Source: UBA2882 sp964619485 (GTDB lineage Bacteria; Bacillota; Clostridia; Lachnospirales; Lachnospiraceae). From it: a stretch of 64,000 bases of DNA. The stretch lies in the NCBI GenBank assembly GCA_964619485.1, contig CAZUCI010000003.1:11960-75959 (forward strand), read 5' to 3'. Positions 22,714 through 32,098 of the stretch are shown here, in pieces. The position numbers and the translations under genes were made by a program. The number at the start of each line of letters is the position of its first letter. Within the stretch, counting starts at the first letter, position 1. Under the pieces are notes generated by a model that had not been told where the DNA came from, did not search any database, and saw only the letters and a list, made by a program, of their open reading frames with translations.

Positions 22714-24441
22714 ATGGCTAAGAGAGTAAAGCAGTTAATTTCATTGGGCGTTGTTATGGCGCTGCTTCTGTGTGGATGCGGTACAAGTGTAACGACGAAT
22801 GAGGCTGAGAACAGTGAAAAACCGGAGCAGAGCAGTGGGGAAGAGCAGGCTGTTCACGATGAGGATTATGAGGAAAAGATGCATTATGCAGCTACCAGCT
22901 GCTATGGAAAATATCCGGAGCAGATTACCTACACCCTGGGAAAGCTCAGCGGAACCAATAATTCCAATATGCCTGATGGAGACACCTATGAGAACAATGC
23001 CTATACCCGCTTTTTGAAGGATATGCTCAATGTGCAGAATGAGGATGTCTTTGAAACCATGGACGATCAGTATGACGGAAGCGTGACGATGGCTGTCGCA
23101 TCAAAGGACATACCGGATATCATGATTGTTACGGATCTGGAGGATCTGCAGATGCTGGTGGAAAATGATATGATTGCGGATCTTACGGAAAGCTTTCAGT
23201 ATTGTATGAGCGATACCATTAAAAATATCTATCAAAGCTATGGGGAAGATATTATGGACGTGGTCACCTTTGACGGCAAGATCATGGCAATCCCGGAGAC
23301 AAATATTGCAGATGGACCCAATCTGATCTGGCTTCGCAAGGACTGGATGGATGAACTGGGTCTGGAGGAGCCAAAGACGCTTGAGGATGCAGAGAATATT
23401 GTGCGACAGTTCCGGGAAAGAGATCCTGGGAAAAACGGTGAGGGAAATACCATTGGCATTGTCTGCGACCCATCTCTGTGCGGCGGCTGTGGTTACAGCA
23501 GCGAATATACCCTGGATATTGTGTTTGCCGCTTATGGAGCTTTTCCAAAGCAGTGGATTTATGATGATCAGGGAAATGTGGTTTATGGCTCTGTGCAGCC
23601 TGAGGCAAAGGAGGCGCTTGCTCATATAAGGAACATGTATGAGGAGGGAATTCTGGATCAGGATTTCCTTTTGAGAGCCAGCACCAACATTATTGAATTG
23701 ATTAAAAACGGACAGTGTGGCTCCTTTTTTGGTCCATGGTGGGCACCAAATAATCCACTTATGGATGCAATAGAGGAAAATCCGGATGCAGAGTGGGAGC
23801 CGTACCTTCTGGCGACACAGGAGGATGGAACAACCAGCTACCATTCTCAGAATCCCTCCTACAAATATGTGGTAGTAAGAAAGGGATACGAGCACCCGGA
23901 GGTGGCATGTAAGATTATCAGCGTGCTCTTTGACTACATCCGTTATGAGGAGAGCGATAACCGTGAATTTGAACGCTATTATCAGGAAAATGTAGATCCC
24001 ACGGCCAGACCGCTGGCGATCAATGTGGATTACAACAATGCCCTGTCCTTATGCTATAACGCTATCAGGGATTCGCTGGAGGGAAAATCAGATCCGGAAA
24101 GTCTTAATCTTTTGGAATATTCCTACTATGAAGCGTGCAATGCTTATCTTGAAAATCAGGAAAATGCAACACCGGAGCAATGGGCGGCATATACATCCCG
24201 TATCACGGCATGCAGGATTCTGTCTGAGGCAAAAACAAATCGTGTCCACTCCCTGTTTTTCGGGGAGACGGACACGATGGTAAAGAACTGGTGGAAGCTG
24301 GAAAATCTGGAGAGCCAGACTTATCTGCAGATAGTGACGGGTGAAAAAAGCCTGGATGCCTTTGACAGCTTTGTTGACGAGTGGAATGCAGGAGGCGGGG
24401 CACAGATCACCGGTGAGGTAAGCGAAAAGATTAAGGATTAG
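22714..24441 (+). CDS. Second extracellular solute-binding lipoprotein (LplA/YtcQ-like)
   Basis: The 575-residue protein has a lipoprotein signal (LLLCGC) and a large family-1 solute-binding fold with VTFDGKIMAIPETN, WLRKDWMDELGLEEPKTLEDAE and GIVCDPSLCGG. This longer class is usually paired with YtcP/LplB permeases and YesMN systems. Here it follows malG by 153 bp without its own permease, so it may feed the MalFG pore or act with the YesM sensor. AAAGG lies 5 bp before the ATG. Its 3' end overlaps the convergent DUF4173 gene by 11 bp. Confidence 0.85.
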   Translation: MAKRVKQLISLGVVMALLLCGCGTSVTTNEAENSEKPEQSSGEEQAVHDEDYEEKMHYAATSCYGKYPEQITYTLGKLSGTNNSNMPDGDTYENNAYTRFLKDMLNVQNEDVFETMDDQYDGSVTMAVASKDIPDIMIVTDLEDLQMLVENDMIADLTESFQYCMSDTIKNIYQSYGEDIMDVVTFDGKIMAIPETNIADGPNLIWLRKDWMDELGLEEPKTLEDAENIVRQFRERDPGKNGEGNTIGIVCDPSLCGGCGYSSEYTLDIVFAAYGAFPKQWIYDDQGNVVYGSVQPEAKEALAHIRNMYEEGILDQDFLLRASTNIIELIKNGQCGSFFGPWWAPNNPLMDAIEENPDAEWEPYLLATQEDGTTSYHSQNPSYKYVVVRKGYEHPEVACKIISVLFDYIRYEESDNREFERYYQENVDPTARPLAINVDYNNALSLCYNAIRDSLEGKSDPESLNLLEYSYYEACNAYLENQENATPEQWAAYTSRITACRILSEAKTNRVHSLFFGETDTMVKNWWKLENLESQTYLQIVTGEKSLDAFDSFVDEWNAGGGAQITGEVSEKIKD

Positions 24442-25879
24442 TGGCAAAAACAGCTCTGTAAGCCTCATCAATAGAAAAATTAAAGGTGCGGAAGGTCATC
24501 TGATTTTTCCTTTCTGTAATATAGTCCTCTGAAAAGAGAGCATATTCGGGAGAAGTCAGTGCCTTCGGCATTTTTTGCGCTAAAGCAGGAACTGCATCAA
24601 GGCTTAAATACTGGGACGCAATGGACTCGAAGGCCATGGTTTCGTCAGCAAGGGAGCAGTTGTAGGAGGCTGTCACATAATCCGGTCTTGCCAGTGAGAA
24701 AACGAGGTAGCATATGCTAACTACTGAAAGAATATAGACAAAGAGCGGAAAGGAATCTCGAAATACGCTTATGAGGATTCCCACAAGGCAGCAGAAAATA
24801 GCAATCAGAGAGGCAATTACCGCCAGACGCAGAAAGGTTAAGCCGTAGGCAGATATATAAAGAAGAATTCTCACAAGGCTGGAAACCGTCATGATGAAGG
24901 TACAGCCGCAGATGATGCAAAGGAGAATTTTCAGGAGTCTGTGCTCTCTGAAGTGTCTGCTGCATAAAAGAACCAGAGCAAGATTGAGCAGACATACAAT
25001 CAGCAGCTGAAAGAAACCTTCCCGGGCGTAGGAGGCATAGGTATACCCCTGTGGAAGAGCCAGAGAGCCGGTGAACAGATAGAGAATCTGAATGATGCTG
25101 AATAAAAGATAGAGGAGCGTCAGAGGAGATAGAAAAATCAGAGCTGTAAGCACTTCCTTGTCTTTCTTTTTTTCATCAGACAGGTTCATGTGGATGGAGT
25201 GCAGTCTTAAAAAGATGCAGATGGAGCCAAGCACTGCAAAAATACACCAGAAGGGAATGGCAAAAAGGTTCATGGGGAGCTCAAAAATTTTACCCAGAAA
25301 ATGAAAAAGTTCCTTGAATAAATTCCCAAATACGGCATCCGCACTGGATAAAAGAGCAGTGGCAAGAAGCAGAAGCGGAAGGGCAATGAGAATACCAAGC
25401 CAGATGTATTTTGCTTTTGATTCCTCTTTTTTGTCATGAATTTTAAAGAAGTCGCGCATGCTTAAAAAGGGTATGCTTAGCTCCCTGGGGGAGGAAAGCA
25501 GCAAAGCAGGCACAAATAACAGGAATTTTAGCAGGTTTATATGGTACAAATCCTGAAAAAAGCGTAACAAAAAAACACCCAGGAGCAATATAATCGCGCA
25601 CCCGTTGAAAAAGATCAGTGTGTCACTGGCGGTTCTCATATTGGAAATACCCAGTAAAAGAATAGCACTGGCTGTTAAAAGCTGCCCTTTGGTCAGCCGC
25701 TTTCCCAGCTTCCAAAAGCAGAGGGAAAAATAGGCAATGGTAAGCACGCAGAATACAGGGCTTAAGATGCTTGCCGGATTCTGATAAAGGCAAAAGACGG
25801 ACAAAACTCCGTAAATAAGACTTAAAATCCCATAGAAGGGAAAATTGACAGTAACTGTTTCTTTCATAATCATCCTCAT
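24431..25879 (-). CDS. DUF4173-type polytopic membrane protein
   Basis: The 482-residue protein has about 11-12 hydrophobic helices and resembles DUF4173/DUF4153 membrane proteins of unknown function: LPQGYTYASYAREGFFQLL is the landmark segment. The N-terminus has three clustered Met codons (25879, 25873, 25867); the third has GAGG 6 bp upstream and may be the true start. A cytosolic or extracellular tail of ~80 residues follows the last helix. No role can be assigned. Confidence 0.8.
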   Translation of the reverse strand: MRMIMKETVTVNFPFYGILSLIYGVLSVFCLYQNPASILSPVFCVLTIAYFSLCFWKLGKRLTKGQLLTASAILLLGISNMRTASDTLIFFNGCAIILLLGVFLLRFFQDLYHINLLKFLLFVPALLLSSPRELSIPFLSMRDFFKIHDKKEESKAKYIWLGILIALPLLLLATALLSSADAVFGNLFKELFHFLGKIFELPMNLFAIPFWCIFAVLGSICIFLRLHSIHMNLSDEKKKDKEVLTALIFLSPLTLLYLLFSIIQILYLFTGSLALPQGYTYASYAREGFFQLLIVCLLNLALVLLCSRHFREHRLLKILLCIICGCTFIMTVSSLVRILLYISAYGLTFLRLAVIASLIAIFCCLVGILISVFRDSFPLFVYILSVVSICYLVFSLARPDYVTASYNCSLADETMAFESIASQYLSLDAVPALAQKMPKALTSPEYALFSEDYITERKNQMTFRTFNFSIDEAYRAVFATNP

Positions 25880-25954
25880 TTCCTGCTGCTTATAGTGGAG
25901 TATGCAGCATATTGTTTCACAAATTTTTTTAGTACTTATTTTTATTGCTTGGCT

Positions 25955-26182
25955 TTATTGTTTCTTTTCCGCTTCTTCATCGGGAATATACTCGATAATA
26001 TCACCGGGCTGGCAGTCCAGTGCTTTGCAGATAGCTTCCAGGGTCTGCAGCCGGATAGCTTTCGCTTTATTGTTTTTCAGGATAGAAAGATTGGCCAGAG
26101 TGATATCGACCTTGCCAGCAAGCTCGGTCAGCCCCATTTTTCGTTTGGCCATCATGACATCCAGATTTATCATAATTGACAT
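25955..26182 (-). CDS. Xre-family regulator (YozG type)
   Basis: The 75-residue HTH protein reads MINLDVMMAKRKMGLTELA, then ITLANLSILKNNKAKAIRLQ and ALDCQPGDIIEY, the YozG-like pattern. GGAGG lies 6 bp before the ATG. It follows the DUF2975 gene by 43 bp on the minus strand, a standard pair in Firmicutes, and probably represses their promoter. Confidence 0.92.
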   Translation of the reverse strand: MSIMINLDVMMAKRKMGLTELAGKVDITLANLSILKNNKAKAIRLQTLEAICKALDCQPGDIIEYIPDEEAEKKQ

Positions 26183-26225
26183 GGAAATCCTCCTGTTGGT
26201 AATTGCATTCTGTTAAACAGAATGG

Positions 26226-26672
26226 TTAGATGGTAAGATCATTTTCTAATTTGTAGGTTATTGCTTTGTCAAAAACCAAAGATAAAACCTTGGAAAAAAG
26301 GCCTGCAATGACAAAAACCAGAATCACGATCAGGACAGCAGGTGTAATATACAAGAACAGGCGCAGGGCAGTGACCAGAGCAATGAGAATGCTGTAGGTG
26401 CCCATTTTGCGAAGGCTGGTCACATTCTCCCTGATAAAGCAGTCGTCGTTCAGGACTGTCAAAAACATGTTACGCAATTGCCCGATAATCAGAATTGCCA
26501 GAATGCCGGATATCAGGAAAAGGACTAAAAGCGGCCAGTAGAATTTGTCAAAGAGTGGATTGTACTTTCGGTAGATATGAAAGCTCAGTGGCAGTGTCAG
26601 GCAGACCAGCATGCCGGAAAAGTACATGAAATCCAATAGAAATTTTGTAAAGCGGGTCAGTTTATCATTCAC
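26226..26672 (-). CDS. DUF2975 membrane protein
   Basis: The 148-residue protein has four TM helices (about 12-30, 45-66, 93-112 and 115-135) and the DUF2975 pattern (DDCFIRENVTSLRKMGTYS). AGGAGG lies upstream of the ATG. It is first in an operon with the YozG-type regulator and is thought of as a partner of unknown function. Confidence 0.88.
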   Translation of the reverse strand: MNDKLTRFTKFLLDFMYFSGMLVCLTLPLSFHIYRKYNPLFDKFYWPLLVLFLISGILAILIIGQLRNMFLTVLNDDCFIRENVTSLRKMGTYSILIALVTALRLFLYITPAVLIVILVFVIAGLFSKVLSLVFDKAITYKLENDLTI

Positions 26673-26700
26673 AGTTTGTTCCTCCTGTAATCTAGTACTG

Positions 26701-26772
26701 TAAGCTATTACCTAAGCGTTACTTATGCTATTACTTTATGATGAATATACCACCTGGAAAAACATAAGTCAA
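26701..26772 (-). promoter_or_regulatory. Promoter of DUF2975-xre with direct-repeat operator
   Basis: On the minus strand, TTGACT (26772-26767), 17 bp, TATATT (26749-26744). Between the -10 and the ribosome binding site, the plus strand carries TAAGCTATTAC (26701), TAAGCGTTAC (26713) and TTATGCTATTAC (26723), a three-copy direct repeat on about an 11-12-bp pitch. It is a likely operator of the co-encoded Xre protein. Confidence 0.6.
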
Positions 26773-26826
26773 TAAAAATTTATCGTAAAACAATAAGAAA
26801 AACAACGTGCAAAATGAACAGCACCG

Positions 26827-26924
26827 TGCTATAATCAACATATTGGATGATTTTTGTTGGATTTGTTACGAAAGAGGCAGTAAAAGGGCATCAGGACTTT
26901 GCCGCTTAAGCGACACCTCATGCC
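26827..26924 (+). promoter_or_regulatory. Extended -10 promoter and leader hairpin of the GGDEF-EAL gene
   Basis: TG-C-TATAAT at 26827-26835 is an extended -10. In the leader, GGCAT-C-AGG (26887-26895) pairs with CCT-C-ATGCC (26916-26924) around a smaller CGCT/AGCG hairpin. It does not match either c-di-GMP riboswitch class as I know them. Confidence 0.5.
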
Positions 26925-26955
26925 AATGTATCTTAATGTCAAAAAGGGGGATTCC

Positions 26956-28635
26956 ATGGAAAACAGGCTGAACAGAGTTGATATGAGACAAAAATATGAA
27001 GAGTTGCTGGATGTTTTTTTAAATGAGCCTATTAGTATTGAAGGTTTTTTGCGGGGAGCACGCAAAAGTGCAGCCATATTGACAACGCTTATTCCAATTG
27101 GACAGGCACAGATGGAGCTGACAGCACCATCCAACCAGTATCTTCCACAGGGAGCGGAGGATACCTTTATTATTTACGAACAGAAGGAATGGGAAAGAGA
27201 GCTTCTGCTTGAAAAGAAGTTTTTTACAGAGGAGGGAGGAAGTGTTGTCTTTCGCTTTTATCCGTCCAGAGGAAACAGCTTTTCCAGGGAGCAGAAGGAG
27301 ACACTTTTTTATTATATGAAGCTGCTTTACAGCTTCGGGGGAAGAGCAAGAATTGGAGCGATGCTGAAGCGGGCACTGACCAGTGATTCCATGACGGGAC
27401 TCCCAAACCTGGATTCCTTTTTAAAGCATATCGGAAAGCTTGTTTCACTGCAGAGAGCCGGTTCCTACAATGCGTTTTATCTGAATGTGAAAAATTTTAA
27501 GTATATCAATAAGATGGTAAATTATCAGATCGGAGACCAGGTGATGGTACAGTATGCACATAAGCTTGCTGCTTTCACACGGGAGGATGAGCTGGTCGGA
27601 AGGTTGGGCGGTGATAACTATGTAGCTCTGATTCGCAGAGAGCGGACAGAAGCCTTTCTCTCCCATATTTCTGCCATTGAGGTGCTGGTGGATATGGCAG
27701 TGGGAGTAAAGCCTGTGACACTTTCGGCAGTGGCGGGAATTTATGAGATACCTGATAATCTGCATAATCCGGGAGACGTCATGATGCCTGTATCGGTGGC
27801 ATTTCAGGCGGCAAAGCAGGTTCTGCATACCAGCTTTGCATATTATACACCAAAGCTGTCGCAGAGAATTCTCAGCGAACAGAAGGTGGCAATTGATTTT
27901 TCAAAAAGTATGCGGGATGGAGAATTTGTGATATATTTGCAGCCCAAGGTCAATCTGAGTACAAAGCAGATTTGCGGGGCAGAGGCACTTGCGCGCTGGA
28001 TACAGAATGGAAATGTGATTCCACCGTCTGAGTTTGTGCCGGCTCTGGAGAAGGATGGAACCATCTGTAAACTGGATTTTGAAATGCTCAGACAGACCTG
28101 CGTCAAAATAGCAGAGTGGAAGGCAGCTGGTAAAATTCCGCCAAGAGTGTCGGTCAACCTCTCCAGATGGCATCTGCAAAATCCAAATCTGGTTCAGGAT
28201 GTATTTGAAATTATTGACCGGTATGGAGTGGAACCAAAGTATCTGGAAATAGAATTGACGGAAACTGTAAATTATGAAGAGCATGAGATTATGACCAGAT
28301 TCTTTAAAGAGTTTAGAAGGCGTGGACTTTCCACCTCTATTGATGATTTTGGAACGGGGTATTCCTCCCTGAATCTGCTTAAAAATCTGGAGGTGGATGT
28401 GTTGAAGCTTGACAAGTCCTTTCTGGAGGAGCTTGGAGAGGGAAGGAAGGACAGGGTCTTGATTGAAACAATCATTAAAATGGCAAAGGAGCTTGACATG
28501 ATTGTTTTGGCAGAGGGAGTGGAATCCACCAGTCAGAGAGATTTCCTAATTCAGGCGCACTGTGATATGGCACAGGGATTCCTGTATGCAAGACCGCTTC
28601 CAGTGGCAGAATTTGAAAGAAGAGCATGGAAATAA
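26956..28635 (+). CDS. GGDEF-EAL protein, probable c-di-GMP phosphodiesterase
   Basis: The 559-residue start at ATG 26956 has AAAGGGGG 5 bp upstream. Residues ~1-130 are a GAF-like or unknown sensory region. The GGDEF domain (~140-290) is degenerate (RLGGDNYVAL), so probably not catalytic. The EAL domain is intact: GAEALARW (EAL at 343-345), VNLSRWHL, ELTET, DDFGTGYSS, LKLDKSF and LAEGVES. It should cleave c-di-GMP to pGpG in the cytoplasm and opposes the GGDEF protein at 7298-9040. No TM helix is present. Confidence 0.92.
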   Translation: MENRLNRVDMRQKYEELLDVFLNEPISIEGFLRGARKSAAILTTLIPIGQAQMELTAPSNQYLPQGAEDTFIIYEQKEWERELLLEKKFFTEEGGSVVFRFYPSRGNSFSREQKETLFYYMKLLYSFGGRARIGAMLKRALTSDSMTGLPNLDSFLKHIGKLVSLQRAGSYNAFYLNVKNFKYINKMVNYQIGDQVMVQYAHKLAAFTREDELVGRLGGDNYVALIRRERTEAFLSHISAIEVLVDMAVGVKPVTLSAVAGIYEIPDNLHNPGDVMMPVSVAFQAAKQVLHTSFAYYTPKLSQRILSEQKVAIDFSKSMRDGEFVIYLQPKVNLSTKQICGAEALARWIQNGNVIPPSEFVPALEKDGTICKLDFEMLRQTCVKIAEWKAAGKIPPRVSVNLSRWHLQNPNLVQDVFEIIDRYGVEPKYLEIELTETVNYEEHEIMTRFFKEFRRRGLSTSIDDFGTGYSSLNLLKNLEVDVLKLDKSFLEELGEGRKDRVLIETIIKMAKELDMIVLAEGVESTSQRDFLIQAHCDMAQGFLYARPLPVAEFERRAWK

Positions 28636-28656
28636 AGCATGGAAATACTTGAGGAA

Positions 28657-28690
28657 AAAGAGAACAGATGCAAGTTTGTTTTCTTTTTTT
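28657..28690 (+). terminator. Rho-independent terminator
   Basis: AAAGAGAACA (28657-28666) pairs with TGTTTTCTTT (28677-28686), one G-T pair, and a T-tract follows. It isolates the GGDEF-EAL gene from the exporter operon. Confidence 0.75.
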
Positions 28691-28797
28691 GTGCTTTTCG
28701 CACGAAAATTGTACAAAATGTTTAAAACTTAAGAAATTCTTAATAAATTTTTGGTAAAATATTTTTATAAAAAGTTGCCAGAGAAGGAGTATCTAAA

Positions 28798-29823
28798 ATG
28801 AAGTGGAAGGTATTGATTTTGACAGGAATGATGGGCATGCTTCTTGGGGGATGCGGTGTTATCAGGACGGAAGAAGAATATCATATTATGCAGACACAGA
28901 ATACCGGCACCCAGGATGAGGTAAATAAAACGCTGGTGGCACGTGGAAGCCTGGAGGTGGAGAATGATATCCCGGCAACAGCACTTCCCACGGCAAGCTC
29001 TGAGCTGTCTTTTGCTGTAAATGGAGAAAAATATGATATTTTTAATGCACATGAAGGAGACCAGGTCAAAAAAGGAGAGCTGCTCGCCAGACTGGACTGT
29101 AAGGATTACTCACAGCAGCGGGATGAAGCCAAATATGAGCTGCAGAGACTGGCGGTGGAAAAGGAGCAGCTGGAAGCCGACTTTTTGAACTATGGAATGT
29201 CTAAGGCAGATTACGACCGGAAAAAGGCAGATTTAGCCAATGAGGAAGTCGTTTTGAACCAGAGAATCAGTGAATTTAATGTATACATAGATGAGCGAAG
29301 TATTTATGCGGATATGGATGGTACTGTAAAAAAAATGAAGGAAGTTGATGCAAATCAGTATTCCAAAGAAGGGGAAACAATCTATTACCTTACCGGCGGT
29401 GAGACACAGTTTCAGGCCAGTACAGCCAACTGCGCGGGTGTAGAAGAGGGCGGCGAGTATGACCTGGTGATGGGAAATATTACCTATAAGGTTCGCCTGG
29501 AAAAAATTGAAGAGGGCACGAAAGGAAAAAAGGATTTGTATTTTTCTTTCCCAAATCAGGATTATGATGCATCAAGCGGAAGCAGCGGAAAGATTCATTA
29601 TACTGTTTATTCCTCCCAGGATGCGCTGTATCTGCCAAAGACTGCAGTCAGCAGGATTGGAGAGGAATATTACGTCTACTGTGACAACGAAAAGGGAATC
29701 AGAGAGGCGAAGCAGATCCAGATTGAAGGTCTGTATGGAGAATATTATGTGATAAGTGATGGCATAGAAGAGGGGGCAGAAGTCATATGCGAACAAATAA
29801 CAGTAAAGTTTCCGTTCTTTTAA
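28798..29823 (+). CDS. HlyD/MacA-type adaptor lipoprotein of an ABC exporter
   Basis: The 341-residue protein has a lipoprotein signal (MLLGGC), two biotinyl-lipoyl halves (HEGDQVKKGELLARLDC and a later DANQYSKEGETIYYLTGG) split by a coiled coil (~105-165), and a C-terminal barrel. Such adaptors link inner-membrane exporters to the cell surface. AGGAG is 9 bp upstream of the ATG. It overlaps the next adaptor by 37 bp, so the two are coupled. Confidence 0.85.
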   Translation: MKWKVLILTGMMGMLLGGCGVIRTEEEYHIMQTQNTGTQDEVNKTLVARGSLEVENDIPATALPTASSELSFAVNGEKYDIFNAHEGDQVKKGELLARLDCKDYSQQRDEAKYELQRLAVEKEQLEADFLNYGMSKADYDRKKADLANEEVVLNQRISEFNVYIDERSIYADMDGTVKKMKEVDANQYSKEGETIYYLTGGETQFQASTANCAGVEEGGEYDLVMGNITYKVRLEKIEEGTKGKKDLYFSFPNQDYDASSGSSGKIHYTVYSSQDALYLPKTAVSRIGEEYYVYCDNEKGIREAKQIQIEGLYGEYYVISDGIEEGAEVICEQITVKFPFF

Positions 29824-32093
29824 TCTGTGCGGTTCTTTTCACATCCATGACAGGATGTGCAGGAAAGGATAAGGTTCCAGAGCTTAAGGAGCCTGTCTCC
29901 GCCCAGAAAGAGTATGTGGAGGTGGCAAGAGGCGATATCAGCGACAGAACCTATTATGACGGTTATGTTACACCGGCGATTGTGACAGCCGCCTTTTCCA
30001 CATCGGGCAGAGTTGGAGAGGTTGATAAATTTATCGGAAACCATGTTAAGGAAGGCGAGCAGCTTGCCACACTGGATATTGAGAGTGTGGAGCAGGAAAT
30101 GAAGGAAAGGCAGCTGGAGCTGAACTATCTGACAGAGATTAACCAGTTCACAAATGTTTTGTCCGTCAAGGAAATTCAGATGAACCAGGTGATGGCTTCC
30201 ATCGATTCCAATGATGTGACAGGAGCTGATACCGTCATTGGACAGGCAAAGGCTGAGCTGGACGCACTGAAGGCGAAGGTGGGAAATGGAGAGACTGTTT
30301 CTGAAAACGAAATTGCTCAGTATGAAGAAATTATTCAGCAGTATGAAGATAAAAGAAATATGCTTTTTGAGGAAATCAATGATCTGAATCATGCCAATGG
30401 ACAGAGCAGTGCGGATGCAAAGGCTGCCACGGGAATTTATGGTATTGATACCAAAGAGTGTAATGCCAAACTGGCTGAGCTTCAGAAAAAGAAGGATAAC
30501 GCCACCTTAGTGGCACCCTGCAGTGGAACTGTCATTGCGGCCATGGCGCCTGACGGAACCGATATCGTCAGAAGCGGTATTGAGGTAGAGGCAAACACCC
30601 CGGTCTATTACATAGCAAATGAGACGGAAAAATACCTGGTGTCACAGGAGCTGACCCAGAATAAAATGAAAAACGGAATGAGCGCAGTGGCTATTGTTGA
30701 TGGAAAGGAATATCCACTTACCGAAGCTGATTACCCGGTTGATTATGTGGCACTTTCCAAGAAAATGTCAAAGGAGGTGCTGGGGCAGAATGTGGATCTT
30801 CCATGCCGGTTTACATTGGAAAATGAGGAGCTGATGCAGGCACTTTCCTGTGGGGAGTATGTGACAATCTGCCTGGTGGAGAGTGAGCAGAAGGATACAC
30901 TTTATGTATCTAATGATGCAGTTTACCGGAATGGAAATGAGGATTATGTTATTCGCATCGAGGATGGCAAAGAGGTTAAGGTGGATGTTAAGCTTGGATT
31001 AAAGGCTACCTACGAAACAGAAATTAAAGAAGGTGTCAATGAGGGGGATGTATTGGTTGCCAAGACTGTTTTCTTTGAGACACAGGATTTGAAGGAGGTA
31101 TCCTTGAGTGCCAATACCTTCGACTGGATTGAGACCCAGAAGCCTGCGGGAGCAGTTTACTTCCATTATCAGAATGTATTTTGTGAAAGCAATCAGGCAC
31201 GTCTGAAGGAAATCTGTGTGGAGGAAGGACAGGCGGTAAAGGCTGGTGATCCGCTGGTTAAATTCACACTCTATTCCAATCAGTCAGAGCTTACAGAATT
31301 AGAGTATAAATTAGTGACACTTCAGGACGATCATGATAAGGCCGTTAAGCAGATTGATAAGCAGCGCACCATTGCACTGGGAGAGCGAAACGAGAGAGAG
31401 GCCGCCAATCCAAATGATCCAAGAATCGGTGTCTGCGACAGCCAGATTGATTATCTGACCACAACCATTGCACAGATGGACGCTGAGACAAATTATGCCA
31501 AGACAGTAGTAAATAATCAGATTGCAGCCTTAAAGAGAGAGAACAGCAGAGCTGTTATCACGGCAGATGCAGATGGTGTTGTGAACAGCATAGACCAGAC
31601 GCTGGAAGGCAAAAGTCTTACATTAGGTAAGAGTATATGTGAAGTACGCGATATGAATTATCTGTTGATCAGCACGAAGGACGAAGGCAAGCTGCGTTAT
31701 AACATGCCTGTGGAGGTGAAAGGAACCATCGATGATGAGGAGGTGACCCTTCAGGGAAGAGTTGTTGCATCATCGGATGTTGTACCGGTATGGACACAGA
31801 ATACCTTTGCAGTTTTCTCGGAGAGAGCAATTATTGAGCTGACCTCCGACCAGGGACTGGATGTTTCACAGCTGAAAAATGCAACAGCTACCGCCGTTAC
31901 CAAGAGCTTTCCGAACGCTTATACAGTGGATAAGAAGATGCTGTTTACGGATACCTATGGCTATTATATTTACAAGGTGGAAGGTGACAGCCGAATTAAG
32001 CAATATGTGACATTGACCGGTTTCCTGGATGACAAGGCCTGCGTGCTGGACGGAATCGCGGAAGATGAGACCGTGCTGAGAAAGGAAAGGTAG
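29787..32093 (+). CDS. Large double HlyD-type adaptor lipoprotein
   Basis: The 768-residue protein has a lipobox (SMTGC) and appears to hold two adaptor units: one at ~40-420 with a lipoyl half (KFIGNHVKEGEQLATLD), coiled coil (~95-215) and barrel, and another at ~460-768 with ICVEEGQAVKAGDPLVKF and a second coiled coil (~505-590). It is about twice the family length. The gene sits between the smaller adaptor and the permease (5-bp gap). Confidence 0.82.
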   Translation: MRTNNSKVSVLLICAVLFTSMTGCAGKDKVPELKEPVSAQKEYVEVARGDISDRTYYDGYVTPAIVTAAFSTSGRVGEVDKFIGNHVKEGEQLATLDIESVEQEMKERQLELNYLTEINQFTNVLSVKEIQMNQVMASIDSNDVTGADTVIGQAKAELDALKAKVGNGETVSENEIAQYEEIIQQYEDKRNMLFEEINDLNHANGQSSADAKAATGIYGIDTKECNAKLAELQKKKDNATLVAPCSGTVIAAMAPDGTDIVRSGIEVEANTPVYYIANETEKYLVSQELTQNKMKNGMSAVAIVDGKEYPLTEADYPVDYVALSKKMSKEVLGQNVDLPCRFTLENEELMQALSCGEYVTICLVESEQKDTLYVSNDAVYRNGNEDYVIRIEDGKEVKVDVKLGLKATYETEIKEGVNEGDVLVAKTVFFETQDLKEVSLSANTFDWIETQKPAGAVYFHYQNVFCESNQARLKEICVEEGQAVKAGDPLVKFTLYSNQSELTELEYKLVTLQDDHDKAVKQIDKQRTIALGERNEREAANPNDPRIGVCDSQIDYLTTTIAQMDAETNYAKTVVNNQIAALKRENSRAVITADADGVVNSIDQTLEGKSLTLGKSICEVRDMNYLLISTKDEGKLRYNMPVEVKGTIDDEEVTLQGRVVASSDVVPVWTQNTFAVFSERAIIELTSDQGLDVSQLKNATATAVTKSFPNAYTVDKKMLFTDTYGYYIYKVEGDSRIKQYVTLTGFLDDKACVLDGIAEDETVLRKER

Positions 32094-32098
32094 TAGAT

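Noticed and set aside
23101..23895. 264-codon frame antisense to the second solute-binding protein
   Set aside because: The plus-strand gene has a signal peptide and family motifs; the antisense frame has neither.
26840..26955. c-di-GMP riboswitch before the GGDEF-EAL gene
   Set aside because: The leader folds, but the conserved bases of class I (GGGCAAACC and GGACGCAAAG-like segments) or class II are not found.
29820..30392. 190-codon frame antisense to the large adaptor
   Set aside because: Shadow of a heptad-rich coiled coil, which often leaves long antisense frames.
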